Positions 11,961 to 23,500 of a stretch of 64,000 nucleotides of DNA are shown one piece after another. Made by a program: the position numbers and the translations under genes. The notes beneath the pieces are model-generated. The model saw only the letters and a list, made by a program, of their open reading frames with translations, was not told where the DNA came from and ran no database searches. How positions within the stretch are numbered: the first letter of the stretch is position 1; every line of letters begins with the position of its first letter. The DNA comes from Asterella californica (Eukaryota > Streptophyta > Marchantiopsida > Marchantiales > Aytoniaceae): contig JAYKYS010000002.1 in the NCBI GenBank assembly GCA_036924285.1, positions 47,445,501-47,509,500 on the forward strand. The letters are read 5' to 3'.

Positions 11961-12529
11961 TCGGGAGCCGGATCTGAAGGTTTCTTTGGCCAACGGAGTC
12001 AGGGAAGGAGACCCTATCAACATTTGAAGATCGTTTGGCGAAAGGAGAAAGTTCCCAGATAGGTCTTTTTCGGTTCCTTCGCTACAGGTTTCGTCCTTTT
12101 GAGTTCGTTAAGGACTTAGTTGGTTGTGTATGGCTTGTGGTAGCTAGCTTTAGCCAAGAGCTAGTGTGTGGATGTGGTTTGGACTTGTTTGGATCGCATG
12201 ATACTGTTGTGGCTTTGGTTGTTAGCAAAGAGAAGTTCCTCTTGCTTTGAGCTACGTTTTGGCGATTTCAGACTAGGGTTACGTTTCAGGGGTTTGTTTT
12301 AGGGCTTCTGAAGTAGGTTACAGACCGCTCTGGTCTTTTCCTCAGTTTTGTGCTGTTTGGAGAAAGAATCGACAGTGTACATACTTTCAGAGTGGTATAT
12401 ATCGCAGCATTCCTTTTTCGTGGTTGTTCTTCTCTGTCTTGTCTCTGTTTGGCACACAGCATCTCCACAGCCAGGAACCTCGCGTTTTCCTGGACATCCT
12501 TCACGCACAAAATATCCGACACGATACGG

Positions 12530-12543
12530 TGGTGAACTCGACG
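12530..12543 (+). other. Candidate primer binding site of element 2
   Basis: TGGTGAACTCGACG starts 4 bp after the 5' LTR and has the TGG start expected for pairing with a tRNA CCA end. It does not match the initiator Met tRNA used by element 1, and I could not assign the tRNA from memory. Confidence 0.45.
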
Positions 12544-12602
12544 TGAAGGTCTGGGGTGGAGATTTCTTCTGTGTGTGAACTTTGAAGAAAGGATTGGCAG
12601 TC

Positions 12603-15020
12603 ATGAGTGGGGATGGGAAAGGTGATGGAGATGGAGCTAGTGGTTCAAGTGGGTTGCCGAAGGTGCAGTTGGATCCAGCGACCGCATCGATGTTCCAAGC
12701 TTTCACTATGTTCTTACGACAGCAACAATCTGATGAGCGGAAGGAAGCTTTGGCAACAAAGGCGCTACAAGCGGTGGTCAGCAGGATTGACCAGTTTGAT
12801 GGAAGAGATGTCTCAGGGTATCTGAGACATTATGTGAAGGAGATGGAGCTGAACCGGGTCTCAGAAGATGAGATGATTGAGACGTTTGAGTTGGCAGCAG
12901 CTCCAGAGATTAAGGATCATGTTAAAATGCTAACGAAGCATTTTAAGAAGGATTGGGAGACTTTTGCTCGTGCCTTGATGGATGAGTACTTCTTGGAGGA
13001 CTCTGATCGAGTCACCAAGAAGTCATTCTTGGAGTGGGTTGAGCAACCAAGGAAGGGTTTACAAGCTACTGAGTTGCTCAGAGAGTTTGAGAAGCAGTTT
13101 TCACGACTGACCAGGATGGAGAAGTTGACGTTGCAGTCCAACAAGACAGAGCTATTTCTTCGGGCTGCAGATGAGAAGTTGCAGGAGAAGCTAGAGGTAC
13201 TTCTGGAAGACCGGGAGGAGGACGATGGATTGACCAGCAGCTGGAAGAAGGTTGAGGAAGCTGTTGGTCTGCTTACCAAGAGGGAGCGGAGACGAGAGAA
13301 AGTTCCTGTTAGGAGACTGGCGCCAACACCTACAGCTGTAACACCTGTTCCTGTAGTCCGATCAGTTCCTGTTGCTAGACAAGTAGTACCTGTTGCTCCA
13401 GCTGTTCCGGTTGTTCCAGTTGTTCAGGCACCCATGGTATCTCCGAAGAAGGATGACTCAAACCTTGAGGAGATATTGCGTGGAATGAGAGATCTGCAGA
13501 TCAAGCTCACCAGATTGGAAGAGAAGGGATCTACAAGTGGAGTAAGACCGGTTGAGAAGCAAGGCTGGATCCAGCGGTGTATCTGGTGCGATGGTACTGA
13601 TCATCCGCGCAGAGATTGCAAGGAGTTCACAGATATTCTGCAGCAAGGAGTGATCTTCTGGAAGGATGGGAAGGTAGCGTTGAGGGATACTGGTGCACTT
13701 CTTCAGACCAACTTTGGTAGGGGAGGGATGAAGAAGTTGGTTGAGGACCACCTATCAGCGCAAGCAGTTGCAATGGTGGAAGCTGGAACTTATGGCACAA
13801 GGGTTGAGGATCAGGCTGAGAGGAGTTTCAACAAGCAAGTTGAGCCAAGTGAGTTGTGGTCATCTGCCATCTCCATGAAACAGAAAGGGAAGATGACACG
13901 TGAGACGTTGCAGAGGACAGCTGCAACGATCAGAAGGGATACTGGATGGGAGGATCCGATAGAAGCTCTATCGGTGCATGCGTACATCGCCAAGAACCAA
14001 CACGAAGCGTTGTTGGAAGAGAAGAGAAGGCGAGATTCAGAGGATTCAGGAGAAGGGACTTCTTCAAAGAGACAGACTCGAGGGGAGATGGTTCGCCAAG
14101 AGCTTCGGGATGCAGGAGCTCAAGACCTACCGATGGACGATGCTCCTTCTCCATCGAAGGAGAAATCTCAGAAGGAGAAGGGTAAGCCGGCTGCGTACAA
14201 GCTACAGTCGGATATCGAGGCTTCAACAGACTTGAAGGGAGTCTTGGAAGATCGCATTCTGAATGCGAAGGTGGAGTTTACTTTGAGAGAAGTGTTAGGC
14301 ATCGCCAAGCGTGAGTTTCATGATGTCATCATCGATGTCATCAAACGGAAACGACAAATTACGGGTGAGACTGGTTTATCACATGCTTTGGATACTAGGA
14401 TGTCAGTGGATGAGGAGAGAGAGCTTGCAAGGTGCAGTGTCTATTCTCCAGAGGAAGAAAGATATCGAAGGCGCAAGGTGCATTTCGAGGATGAAGAGGA
14501 GGATGGGAAGCGGAGCTCAAGTCATTACAGCCACAGTCACTGGGCTCGAGCTACGACGGAGACGTTGGTGAGGATCGAGGACTTGGATGAGCCGGTGATT
14601 GCTCTGATCGATCATGGATCAGAAATCAACATCATGTCGAAGGAGCTGTACAAGAGGAAGAAGTGGCCGATCGACACAGAGCATGGATGGGTCATAAGAG
14701 CAGCCAACAACACGAGAGGAGACTTGTATGGAGCTTGTCCAGACATCAGAGTGCGCGTAGGTGATGTTGCTATTGAGCAAAACTTCTTTGTTCAGGAAGC
14801 AACATCATACCCACTCATTCTGGGTCAACCTTTCATCATAGCAACCCGGATGGAGACAAAGGTACTAGACGACGGATCTGCGTATGCTAGGATCCGAAGT
14901 CAAGATGGGAAGAGAGCGGTACAGTTCCTGACTGTACCGTCCAACCACGAGCGCAACCGAGATCGTTTGAGGGAGAAGCCGCTTCCAAGGGTGAGTGAAG
15001 AGTTCAAGGATTTTCGTTGA
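12603..15020 (+). CDS. Gag-protease protein of element 2
   Basis: This is an intact frame of about 805 codons from the ATG at 12603. The N-terminal half is gag-like (SRIDQFDGRDVSGYLRHY, then a helical region rich in charged residues). A Pro/Val-rich linker with repeated VPV motifs follows (about 13300-13430). Next comes a CCHC knuckle of the form C-x2-C-x4-H-x4-C (CIWCDGTDHPRRDC). Near the C-terminus is a retroviral-type protease with LIDHGSEINIM at about 14609-14641, where the usual DTG/DSG is DHG, and a second-half motif PLILGQPFI. The stop overlaps the start of the pol frame by a few bases in the -1 frame. The assignment rests on domain order and element context. Confidence 0.88.
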   Translation: MSGDGKGDGDGASGSSGLPKVQLDPATASMFQAFTMFLRQQQSDERKEALATKALQAVVSRIDQFDGRDVSGYLRHYVKEMELNRVSEDEMIETFELAAAPEIKDHVKMLTKHFKKDWETFARALMDEYFLEDSDRVTKKSFLEWVEQPRKGLQATELLREFEKQFSRLTRMEKLTLQSNKTELFLRAADEKLQEKLEVLLEDREEDDGLTSSWKKVEEAVGLLTKRERRREKVPVRRLAPTPTAVTPVPVVRSVPVARQVVPVAPAVPVVPVVQAPMVSPKKDDSNLEEILRGMRDLQIKLTRLEEKGSTSGVRPVEKQGWIQRCIWCDGTDHPRRDCKEFTDILQQGVIFWKDGKVALRDTGALLQTNFGRGGMKKLVEDHLSAQAVAMVEAGTYGTRVEDQAERSFNKQVEPSELWSSAISMKQKGKMTRETLQRTAATIRRDTGWEDPIEALSVHAYIAKNQHEALLEEKRRRDSEDSGEGTSSKRQTRGEMVRQELRDAGAQDLPMDDAPSPSKEKSQKEKGKPAAYKLQSDIEASTDLKGVLEDRILNAKVEFTLREVLGIAKREFHDVIIDVIKRKRQITGETGLSHALDTRMSVDEERELARCSVYSPEEERYRRRKVHFEDEEEDGKRSSSHYSHSHWARATTETLVRIEDLDEPVIALIDHGSEINIMSKELYKRKKWPIDTEHGWVIRAANNTRGDLYGACPDIRVRVGDVAIEQNFFVQEATSYPLILGQPFIIATRMETKVLDDGSAYARIRSQDGKRAVQFLTVPSNHERNRDRLREKPLPRVSEEFKDFR

Positions 15021-18000
15021 GTACCACTATAGAGCGGGATTGTGGTGGTGCGCAAGAGAAGGTACTCTCGCTTGATGGAGATAGTGCCTTTTGTACAGGG
15101 TTTATTGGATTTTCAGAGTGTGGGATTGCTGTCTACAAGAAGATAGAAGAGCTGAGAAGAAAAGAACAAAAACATTTGCGTGGTGTTGAGTTGATGTTGA
15201 AAGAGTTGGGTGAGCTAGAAAGGGATGAATGGATTTCTGGTGTTTATGAAGAGGATGGGTTGGAAGATCCCTTGCGAGAGATCATGTCTATTGGATGGGA
15301 GGATATGGATAAGGTCGTGCAGATTCATTCAAGGGAGGTCTATTCGGTGATCGAATCATTCCGTGCGCCGGAGGTTCGAGTTGAGACAAGGTACAAGACA
15401 GTGGATAGGAAAGTAAAGCCAATTGCTGGTCCTTTGCCGGAAGACACCAACCAACAGATGGATCGAGCTTCAAAGGAGAAGAGTTTGAGAGATCCTGCAA
15501 TGATAGGACACAAGTTCACGGAGAAGACCCTTGAAGAGCTGAAGATTGGATCTGATGGGTCTCTTCTACCAGAAGAGAGGATGTGCTTCAAGGAGATGCT
15601 TTCAAGACATGGGAAAGCATTTGCTTTTGAGCCACTTGAGATTGGATGTGTAGATCCGTACGTTGTTACCCCGATGGTTATCTTCACGGTACCGCATGTG
15701 CCATGGAACCTGAGACCAATTCCAGTACCGCGGGCTCACTTGCCCAAACTAGTGGAGTTGCTGAAGGAGAAGATGCGGATGAAGATCTTGGAGCCGTCGT
15801 TTGCACCATATTCAAGCAGATGGTTTACCAAAGAAGAATGGGTCGCTGCGGTTCATCCAAGACATGCAGCCAGTGAACGCAGTAACAATCAGAAATGCTG
15901 GGGTGGGACCGATTGTGGATGAGTTTGCAGAAGCGTTTGCAGGAAGAGCGATTTACTCAATGGGAGATCTTTACTCGGGGTATGATCAGTTTCAACTAGC
16001 GGAGGAGAGCAGAAGTTTCACGACAATGAGGACACCTTTGGGGTTGGTTAGGATGTGTACCTTACCGCAGGGAGCTACCAACTCGGTAGCACACATGATG
16101 AACGGGATGAATCGAGTTCTAAGGGACTTCATCCTCGAAAAGACGATGCCATTCTTGGATGACATCCCCATCAAAGGATGTGTGGAAGATGAGAAGGATG
16201 AAGCATTAGATCAGAGGGGGTGTCGGCGATACGTCACTGATCACATCGCAGACTGTGAGAAGATCTTATCTCGACTTGAGGAAGTTCATCTTACGCTGTC
16301 AGGTGCGAAGTCTACATTTGGAGTTAGAGAGGTTTTGATCGTTGGTCATTTGTGTGGATCGTTTGGTCGGAAGCCAGATCCGAACAAGGTGGATGCGATT
16401 GGAAGGATGAAGGAGGTTTGCAACTCGCTGACAGAAGTAAGAAGATTTTTGGGTGCTTGTGTATTCTACCACATTTGGATTCCTCATTATGCGCATGTGG
16501 CGGATCCGTTGTATGGATTGTTGCGTAAGGGTCATAAATTCAGATGGGAGGAAGAGCATACTGATGCGGTAAGGAAGCTGAAGTCTTTACTATCATCTCC
16601 TCCAGTTCTGGGAAGGATTGATTACAAGGGTGCTAGGCCGGTGGTTCTTACTGTGGATACAAGTCCAGTTGCAATTGGATGGGCAGTCGGACAGGATGAT
16701 GAGGATGGAGACAGGTTTGCGGTTAGGTTCGGAGCGAAGGTGTTAAGTGCTCGACAACGTGCTTACCCGCAAGTGAAGAGAGAATTGTGGGGTATTGTTT
16801 CAGCTATGAAAACTGAGAAAGAGTATTTGATTGGAGCAGTAGTGGTGGTTGAAACTGATTGCTTGCCGTTGTTAGGGATGATCATGAATTGTTCAACTCC
16901 TGATATTGCGATGTTACGATGGATCGCATATATCAAGTCGTTGAACCCGGAGTTTAGACATATCGCAGGGAAGGATAATCTGATGGCGGATATGTTATCT
17001 CGGGCTCGATATGATGGGGAAGATGAGATGGTAGAAGACATTGACGACGTGGGTACAGAGTTCTATTCGATTGCACAGACAGGAAGAGAAGATGAGTTGT
17101 TTGTTGAAGGGTTGTATGATGGTGATTTGCTTGATATCGGGAGGTACCTTAGTACGATGGTTAAGCAGACAGTTTGGACAGATGAGAGGTTTCGGAAAGT
17201 TAGAAGGAAGGCCTACAACTTCATGTTGCAGGATGGGTTTCTTTGGAAGCGATCGAAGCAAAAAGGTGGAGTACCGCTACGGGTGATTTGCAACAAGGAA
17301 GATCAGCAGAAGTTGCTCAAGGCGTTCCATGAGAGTCTTTGGGCTGGACATCGAGGGATTTGGGCCACTTTTACAAAGATGAAAGAGCGGTATTGGTGGA
17401 AAAACATGTACAAGGATGTTGTATCTTTTGTGGAGTCTTGTTTGACATGTCAGATGTATTCGAATATCCGACATCGTGACGGATTACATCCGACTTATCC
17501 ATTGGCAATCCATTTCAAGTGGGTGGTAGACTTGGTGATTATGCCGGTTGGATTATGGCAGATGAGATACTTGGTACTTGCTAGAGAGGATCTTTCAAAT
17601 CAAGTCGAGGGTAGGGCGCTTCGGACGAAGACAACTGAAGGGGTATGTAGATTTCTCTTGGAAGAGGTTGTTTGTCGGTATGGATGTGTGGGGAAGATCA
17701 CTGCAGATCGGGGAGAGCTAGATGCACATGAGGCTCGTGAATTCTTTGCAAGGTGTGGGGTGAGGTTGTCACTGACAACTGCTTATAACCCCGAAGGGAA
17801 TGCCAAGAGTGAACGTGGTCATCCACCCATTGTGAAGGCTTTGGTGAAGGCTTGCAACGGAAGGGTGCGCGAGTGGCCTCGACTCTTATCATTTGCGTTA
17901 TGGGCAGATAGAACGACGCACAGCTCGGTGACAGGTTACATGCCGGTGGAACTCATCACAGGTCAGAAGCCTATCATGCCGATTGAAGAACATGTTCTGA

Positions 18001-18482
18001 CATGGAGTGTGTTACCTTGGGAGGACAATTTGACTAGAGAAGAGCTTCTTGCTATTCGAATTAGGCAGTTAGAGAGAAGACCAGAGGATATCCAAACTGC
18101 TTTGGATAGGCTGTGAGAAGCACGGTTGAAGAACAAGGTCAGATTTGATCAGCGACATCGTTTGAGACCTAGGGATATCAAGGAAGGTGATTGGGTGTTA
18201 GTCTATGACAACAGTCTAGACAACCAGCATAGTGCACTCCGGAAGTTTTCCAGAAGATGGTTTGGTCCGTATGTGATGAAGAAGGTTCATGACAACGCAA
18301 CTTACGCCCTGCAAGAGTTGGATGGAACAAGCTTGAAGGTACCAGTGGCAGGTAAACGCGTCAAGATTTTCAAAAAGAGAGATGAGGAGGTCGATTTAGC
18401 AGATATCTTGACGGAGTTTCAGTTTGAGGATGAGGATTATGCAGAAGATCTTGAAGGTGAGGTTGGTTACGATGGGAAGTAG
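15017..18482 (+). pseudogene. Broken pol (RT-RNase H-integrase) of element 2
   Basis: The pol frame begins at the gag stop. An N-terminal segment is followed by the start of the RT (PVPRAHLPKLVELLKEK, then EPSFAPYSSRWF). Reading is then lost: near 15825-15832 the frame shifts, and the RT continues in another frame with PKKNGSLRFIQDMQPVN. That part has the catalytic FLDD (PFLDDIPIKG), RNase H (LTVDTSPVAIGWAVG), an HHCC finger (CLTC) and an integrase triad within WVVDLVI, TADRGELDA and NAKSERG. A TGA at 18114-18116 then interrupts the same frame before the GPY/F module (RRWFGPYVMKK, up to 18482). The sequence is otherwise well kept, so both defects look recent. Confidence 0.88.
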
Positions 18483-18545
18483 GACGATAAGCCGGTCCAC
18501 TCCTTGGTTGGTATCTCTGGTGCATACCGGAGGATGCACAGGTTC

Positions 18546-18557
18546 AGAGGGGGTGGA
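18546..18557 (+). other. Polypurine tract of element 2
   Basis: AGAGGGGGTGGA ends exactly at the first base of the 3' LTR. This is the expected plus-strand primer site. Confidence 0.78.
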
Positions 18558-20580
18558 TGTCGTGTCGTGGACCGGCTCCTACTTGAAATTCAAACTTCGA
18601 TACTTGTTGCTCCAAAGACACTCATGAGAAGACAAGCTAGGCCCCAGCTTATGGGCTTTTGGCACAATCTCAGATCTCCATTTTCATCACATAGATGGGT
18701 AGAGCTCCTTGTCAGCTTTCCAAAGGCACTTTGTCTACTTCGTTTGGACGCCTAGTGGAGAAGTTACAGGACTCGAAAGATGGAGAAAATAAGCTAGGCC
18801 CCAGCTTACGGGTTTTTGGCACCACTTCGGATCTTCGTTCTTATCGCACCAGTGGATAGAGCTCCTTGTCAGCATTCCATAAGCACTTTGTCTACTTCGT
18901 TTGGACGCATAGTGAAGAAGTTACAAGACTCGAAAGATGGAGAAAACAAGCTAGGCCCCAGCTTACGAGCTTTTGGCGCAACTTCGGATCTTTACTTTTA
19001 TCGCATAGATGGATAGAGCTCGTTGTCAGCTTTCCATGGGCATCTTGTTTATTTCGTTTGGACATCCAGAGAAGAAGTTATGCGATTCGGAAAAAGGTAA
19101 AATCAAGCTAGGCTCCTAGTTACTTGCTGACTGGGTATTTAGTGCTTCAGGCGTTATATCAAACACGCAAGGGGCCTGCTTCTTATTATTGAGAGTTGAA
19201 CTTCGTACGTACAGACTGTTGCAAGGGGGCTGCTTAAGGGGCTTGCTTGTTCCTGCGACCTGTCGGTGGATGTTTTGGAGAATTGGGAAGTCCAATACAC
19301 GCGCGCAAGGTGTCATCGGGTTCAGATCTGTGCAGGCTACGCACAGGTTAAGACGGTTCTTGAAGAGACGGATCGGGGGTTGTGTTCTGGGAGAAATTGA
19401 GACACAGGGAGCAGAATTGAGGTTTTCAGTTACCTGTGAAGGAGAGTTGGACCGTTCGGGCCGTTCCGGAGTCCAAACTTGCTGTCCTTGGATCCATCGG
19501 GATCAGAACAACGAGTTCTTCAGGAAATTGAAGACGATACAAAGTTTTATCGGGCGGTTTGAGAGTTGTGAGAGAAATTGGCTCGCAGGGAAGCGCTTGC
19601 GTCAGGTTCTCATCGCCTGCGACCTGAGATTGGATTGTTCTTCGCGATCGGTGAACCAAACTCTTCGTTCTTGGTGGCTACGCGATCAGGGAGTCCTCAT
19701 GTACGCATAGGAGAAGACTGTAAGTGAACTGGATTGTTGGTTTGGGTGTGGTGAGCAAATTTGAGCCGCAGGGAGCCGATTTACGTCAGTTTTTTGTAGC
19801 ATGCGACCAAATTTCTCAAGTAGTTTTGCAAGGGGAACTCCAAACGGCTTGTTTGGAGTCTTGTTGGGTTCAGAGTAGCCAGATCTACCTACCAGCGAAG
19901 ACGGATATCAGTTTAGACGATCCGTTTGTGCGGTGTGAGCGGTTTTAAGCCGCAGGGAGGAGTTTTTGAAGGTTCGGTCACCTGCGACCGAAAATTAGCG
20001 ATATCTCAACTATCGGGAGCCGGATCTGAAGGTTTCTTGGACCAACGGAGTCAGGGAAGGAGACCCTATCAACATTTGAAGATCGTTTGGCGAAAGGAGA
20101 AAGTTCCCAGATAGGTCTTTTTCGGTTCCTTCGCTACAGGTTTCGTCCTTTTGAGTTCGTTAAGGACTTAGTTGGTTGTGTATGGCTTGTGGTAGCTAGC
20201 TTTAGCCAAGAGCTAGTGTGTGGATGTGGTTTGGACTTGGGTTTGGATCGCATGATACTGTTGTGGCTTTGGTTGTTAGCAAAGAGAAGTTCCTCTTGCT
20301 TTGAGCTACGTTTTGGCGATTTCAGACTAGGGTTACGTTTCAGGGGTTTGTTTTAGGGCTTCTGAAGTAGGTTACAGACCGCTCTGGTCTTTTCCTCAGT
20401 TTTGTGCTGTTTGGAGAAAGAATCGACAGTGTACATACTTTCAGAGTGGTATATATCGCAGCATTCCTTTTTCGTGGTTGTTCTTCTCTGTCTTGTCTCT
20501 GTTTGGCACACAGCATCTCCACAGCCAGGAACCTCGCGTTTTCCTGGACATCCTTCACGCACAAAATATCCGACACGATA
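18558..20580 (+). repeat. 3' LTR of element 2
   Basis: 2023 bp, matching 10506-12526 with about 15 scattered differences and a 2-bp insertion (CTTGTTTGG to CTTGGGTTTGG). It contains the same 157-bp and about 183-bp arrays. It ends ACACGATA, followed by CCGT, the target duplication. Confidence 0.92.
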
Positions 20581-20584
20581 CCGT

Positions 20585-23500
20585 CCTTATCCCCACCCTA
20601 CGCCAACCGGGAAAATGCCGCTCCTCTCGCTTGGCGTCTTCTGGCTCCCGCGCGCCGGATGTGCACTTTTGTGGCATATTAGCGTAGATATATAATAGGT
20701 TTGACAATCATGTGTAAGTTCGCGTTTCTTTACAACTGCGTCTTGCGCGCCAGTCACTAAGTGAAATTTTTTACCAGATACTTTATATAATAAGTGAAAC
20801 GCAAAGGGAAGTGAATGGTTAATATTTTCATAAATATAAACAAGCGGACGCACATATTTGCACTCCTGTGATTTAGATTACTGATGTAAATCGAAACCAA
20901 TCGTTACGAAATTATTAATTTATAATCATTTAATTACGATCATTAATTACAACCATTCGCTTCCGTAAACGGCCATTGAGGTTGGTTTTTGCCGTGTGGG
21001 ACGGAAATGTGACGAAAACACGAACGCACATCAAACGTACGCACGTGTATGCAGCTTTGGCCAAACGTAACTACTGTAGTCGTTTGCGTCAAAGTGCTCT
21101 GGTCTTCCGTTTTTGCTCTTTGGTTTTATCACTTTGTCCTAGGATGTAACCCTAGTAGTCAAGTAAGCCAAAATATGCATGCTCGATAAAACAATATGCA
21201 TGTTTGATGAACTTCGGGGGACTGTTTTTCGCTTGCTGTTATCGAGGAAATATATAAGTGTTAAATAAAAATTATATATCAAATGAATAAAATTATTTTA
21301 TAAGTATTAACTGTTAACTCATGCTTGAAAACTAGGGATGGCCAGGATATAAACCATAAATTGTGAGTAGACTGTCGTACTGCTAAAGGTACATGTTCGA
21401 GAACCTGAAGCTCGTAATGCATTAATTTACTGTGAGTTTGATTAGGTAATTTATTTATCTAATCCTCCTGCATGAAGAGATAGGTAATAAATGAAACTCT
21501 GCATATTTGCCCGAGGAGGTGAATATATATGCACGGGTGCTCAGATCTTAGGACCCTACAGTGATGTCACGGTTTCTCAACCTAATGTGCACTTAATTAA
21601 GTGCCAGGCGTGCGACGGGGAGCTTCTAAGACGTGCGACGGAGAACTGCCCGCTATTTACTAAATCTCGGAGGAAGACATTTTTTCTAAGACATTGACTT
21701 TAAGTCTGCGGCCGGAGGTCGCACCGTAGTGCTCCAAGAACCCTAAGATCGCGGCCTGCGACTGCGACGTCAAAATGAACACAACGAGGATTGAACCCAA
21801 GACCTCACCGTCCTATTCTCGAACCCCCACCACCACGCTGCCACGAGAAGATGACAAGATCCTCTCCCGCACAGTAATAAAAGATTCCTTCCTATCTTCA
21901 CATCTCTTGCCCGGATTTCTCTCTTACTTACTCGGATTCGCGCGTGCTACAATTAAGCTTACACGAGGGACGCTGCATTCATTTGAGAAACTGTGACATC
22001 ACTGCAGGGTTCCAGATCTTAGACAAGTCAGCCAATATCTTCCACCCAAAGTTTCATAAGTTCTGCATATTGTCCTACTGAGTCAGAATAGCGTTCATGC
22101 ATCAGCACGAGTCCAAGTTATATGCAAAAGGATTGCAAACTTTGTGCCCAAGGACTTTTATCTTCTCCTCGAAGGGAATGTGAACACATGACCACAGAAC
22201 AAAGCGGAAAAGACTTGTGAATGAGCTCAAGCCGAACGAACCCCGATATCTTTCTGGGGACCAAAAGTCCAGTTTATGGCTCTTGTAGAAGGTGGAGAAG
22301 AAGTCGAAAGTGAACATGGATCCTGATAAGTCTTGGGAAAGTATTCCATGTAGCTTGCATGTCGAAGTATCTAACAGCATTGAAGCATGCTAACAATAAA
22401 CTCATATTCTGATCTCGGTGGCCTGTAGCTGGACTCTGGAGTTACACAGCTGGTTGAGTAGTATGGGCTTTGAGTCACGAGTTTACCGATTAATTCTGCT
22501 CATGTTCGTTGATTTAATTCAAGGAATCTTCTTCAAGCTAAAGGTCAACCCTGTTATATGGGAAGTATGGTCGTGTACGTGGAAGAGATAATTCCATAAT
22601 TGGTGGGCCGCTGACAAAGTAAGTTTCGACAACAAACCCTTAAAGAATTATATTAACAAGTAGGTAGAGGAACTAAGTCCCAGTCCATGACTACAGTAGG
22701 TCCAGTAACAGAGTGTCAAAGATGCGGTAGAGAACACGCCCACCTGGATCAGTTAACAGCGAATACTGGAAGAAAGAGCATATATATCACGAAGAGGTGG
22801 CCATGGGGTGAAACCCCAACTCCCACAGTGGAGTGATGGAACTGGACTAAAGCGGACAAGGCCTTCGAGCACTGGACTCTTCCATCTCTCTTTGGCTTCA
22901 AAATGAATGATAAAGACCTAGATCAAGCAAGAAACAAGGTTTCAAGTTGAGCAACCCCTTGAATCTATTCAACGAATACTGACGTGCTTTATTCTTCAAA
23001 TCTCAACGTCACTGACCAGCTAACGGGAAGAATATATATAACGGACAAGAGGAGAAATGGAACATCGTTAAGGGCTACGAAGAGGGAGCAAAACTCCTTA
23101 TTTAGCTCATTCTTAACCTTCGTGTACCGGCAGTTTCCAGATCGACGTACGATGGGTATTGACAGGGCCTTCGTTGTTTACAGGGATCTGGATGTTCATT
23201 GTCTTTTTACGCATCGCAAGTCAACGTTCAAGCAAACGTTCACTTTGCGAAGCTCGAACCGCGTTGAGGCCAAGTCATTCCTATACATGCGTACTTTTAT
23301 TGTAAGATCCGTTGCTGATAACGATGTTCAGTTGATGACGTCCCCTGATCATGAGCTCACATCCATTCGGTACTTGCACGCAATTTGCCCACCACCGGCC
23401 AGGCCAACGAAGAACTGTTGGCCCTTCACAACGTATGTGTGTCTGAAGCCAGACAATCTGGAACAGGACATGCTTATTCACCATTCGGTGTACAAGCTGG

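Larger units (their letters stand above)
10506..12526 (+). repeat. 5' LTR of element 2
   Basis: Unusually long LTR with two successive internal tandem arrays (157-bp period, then about 183-bp period). Many short open frames in it on both strands repeat in the 3' LTR and are not genes. The promoter could not be placed with confidence; a TATATAT-type stretch lies near 12400 (GGTATATATCGC). Confidence 0.9.
10506..20580 (+). mobile_element. Ty3/gypsy LTR retrotransposon with 2-kb LTRs, pol broken (element 2)
   Basis: LTRs at 10506-12526 (2021 bp) and 18558-20580 (2023 bp) start TGTCGTGTCG and end ACACGATA. They are flanked by a 4-bp duplication CCGT (10502-10505 and 20581-20584). Inside are a gag-protease frame (12603-15020), a pol frame (15017 to 18482, disrupted) and a polypurine tract at 18546-18557. 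By eye the LTRs differ at about 15 places, mostly transitions, so it is older than element 1. It has the GPY/F-type C-terminus after integrase but no chromodomain that I can see. It cannot make a full pol protein itself. Confidence 0.93.

Noticed and set aside
21780..21850. B-box-like GGTTCAATCC on the minus strand
   Set aside because: No cloverleaf can be drawn around it and no SINE ends or poly(A) are visible.
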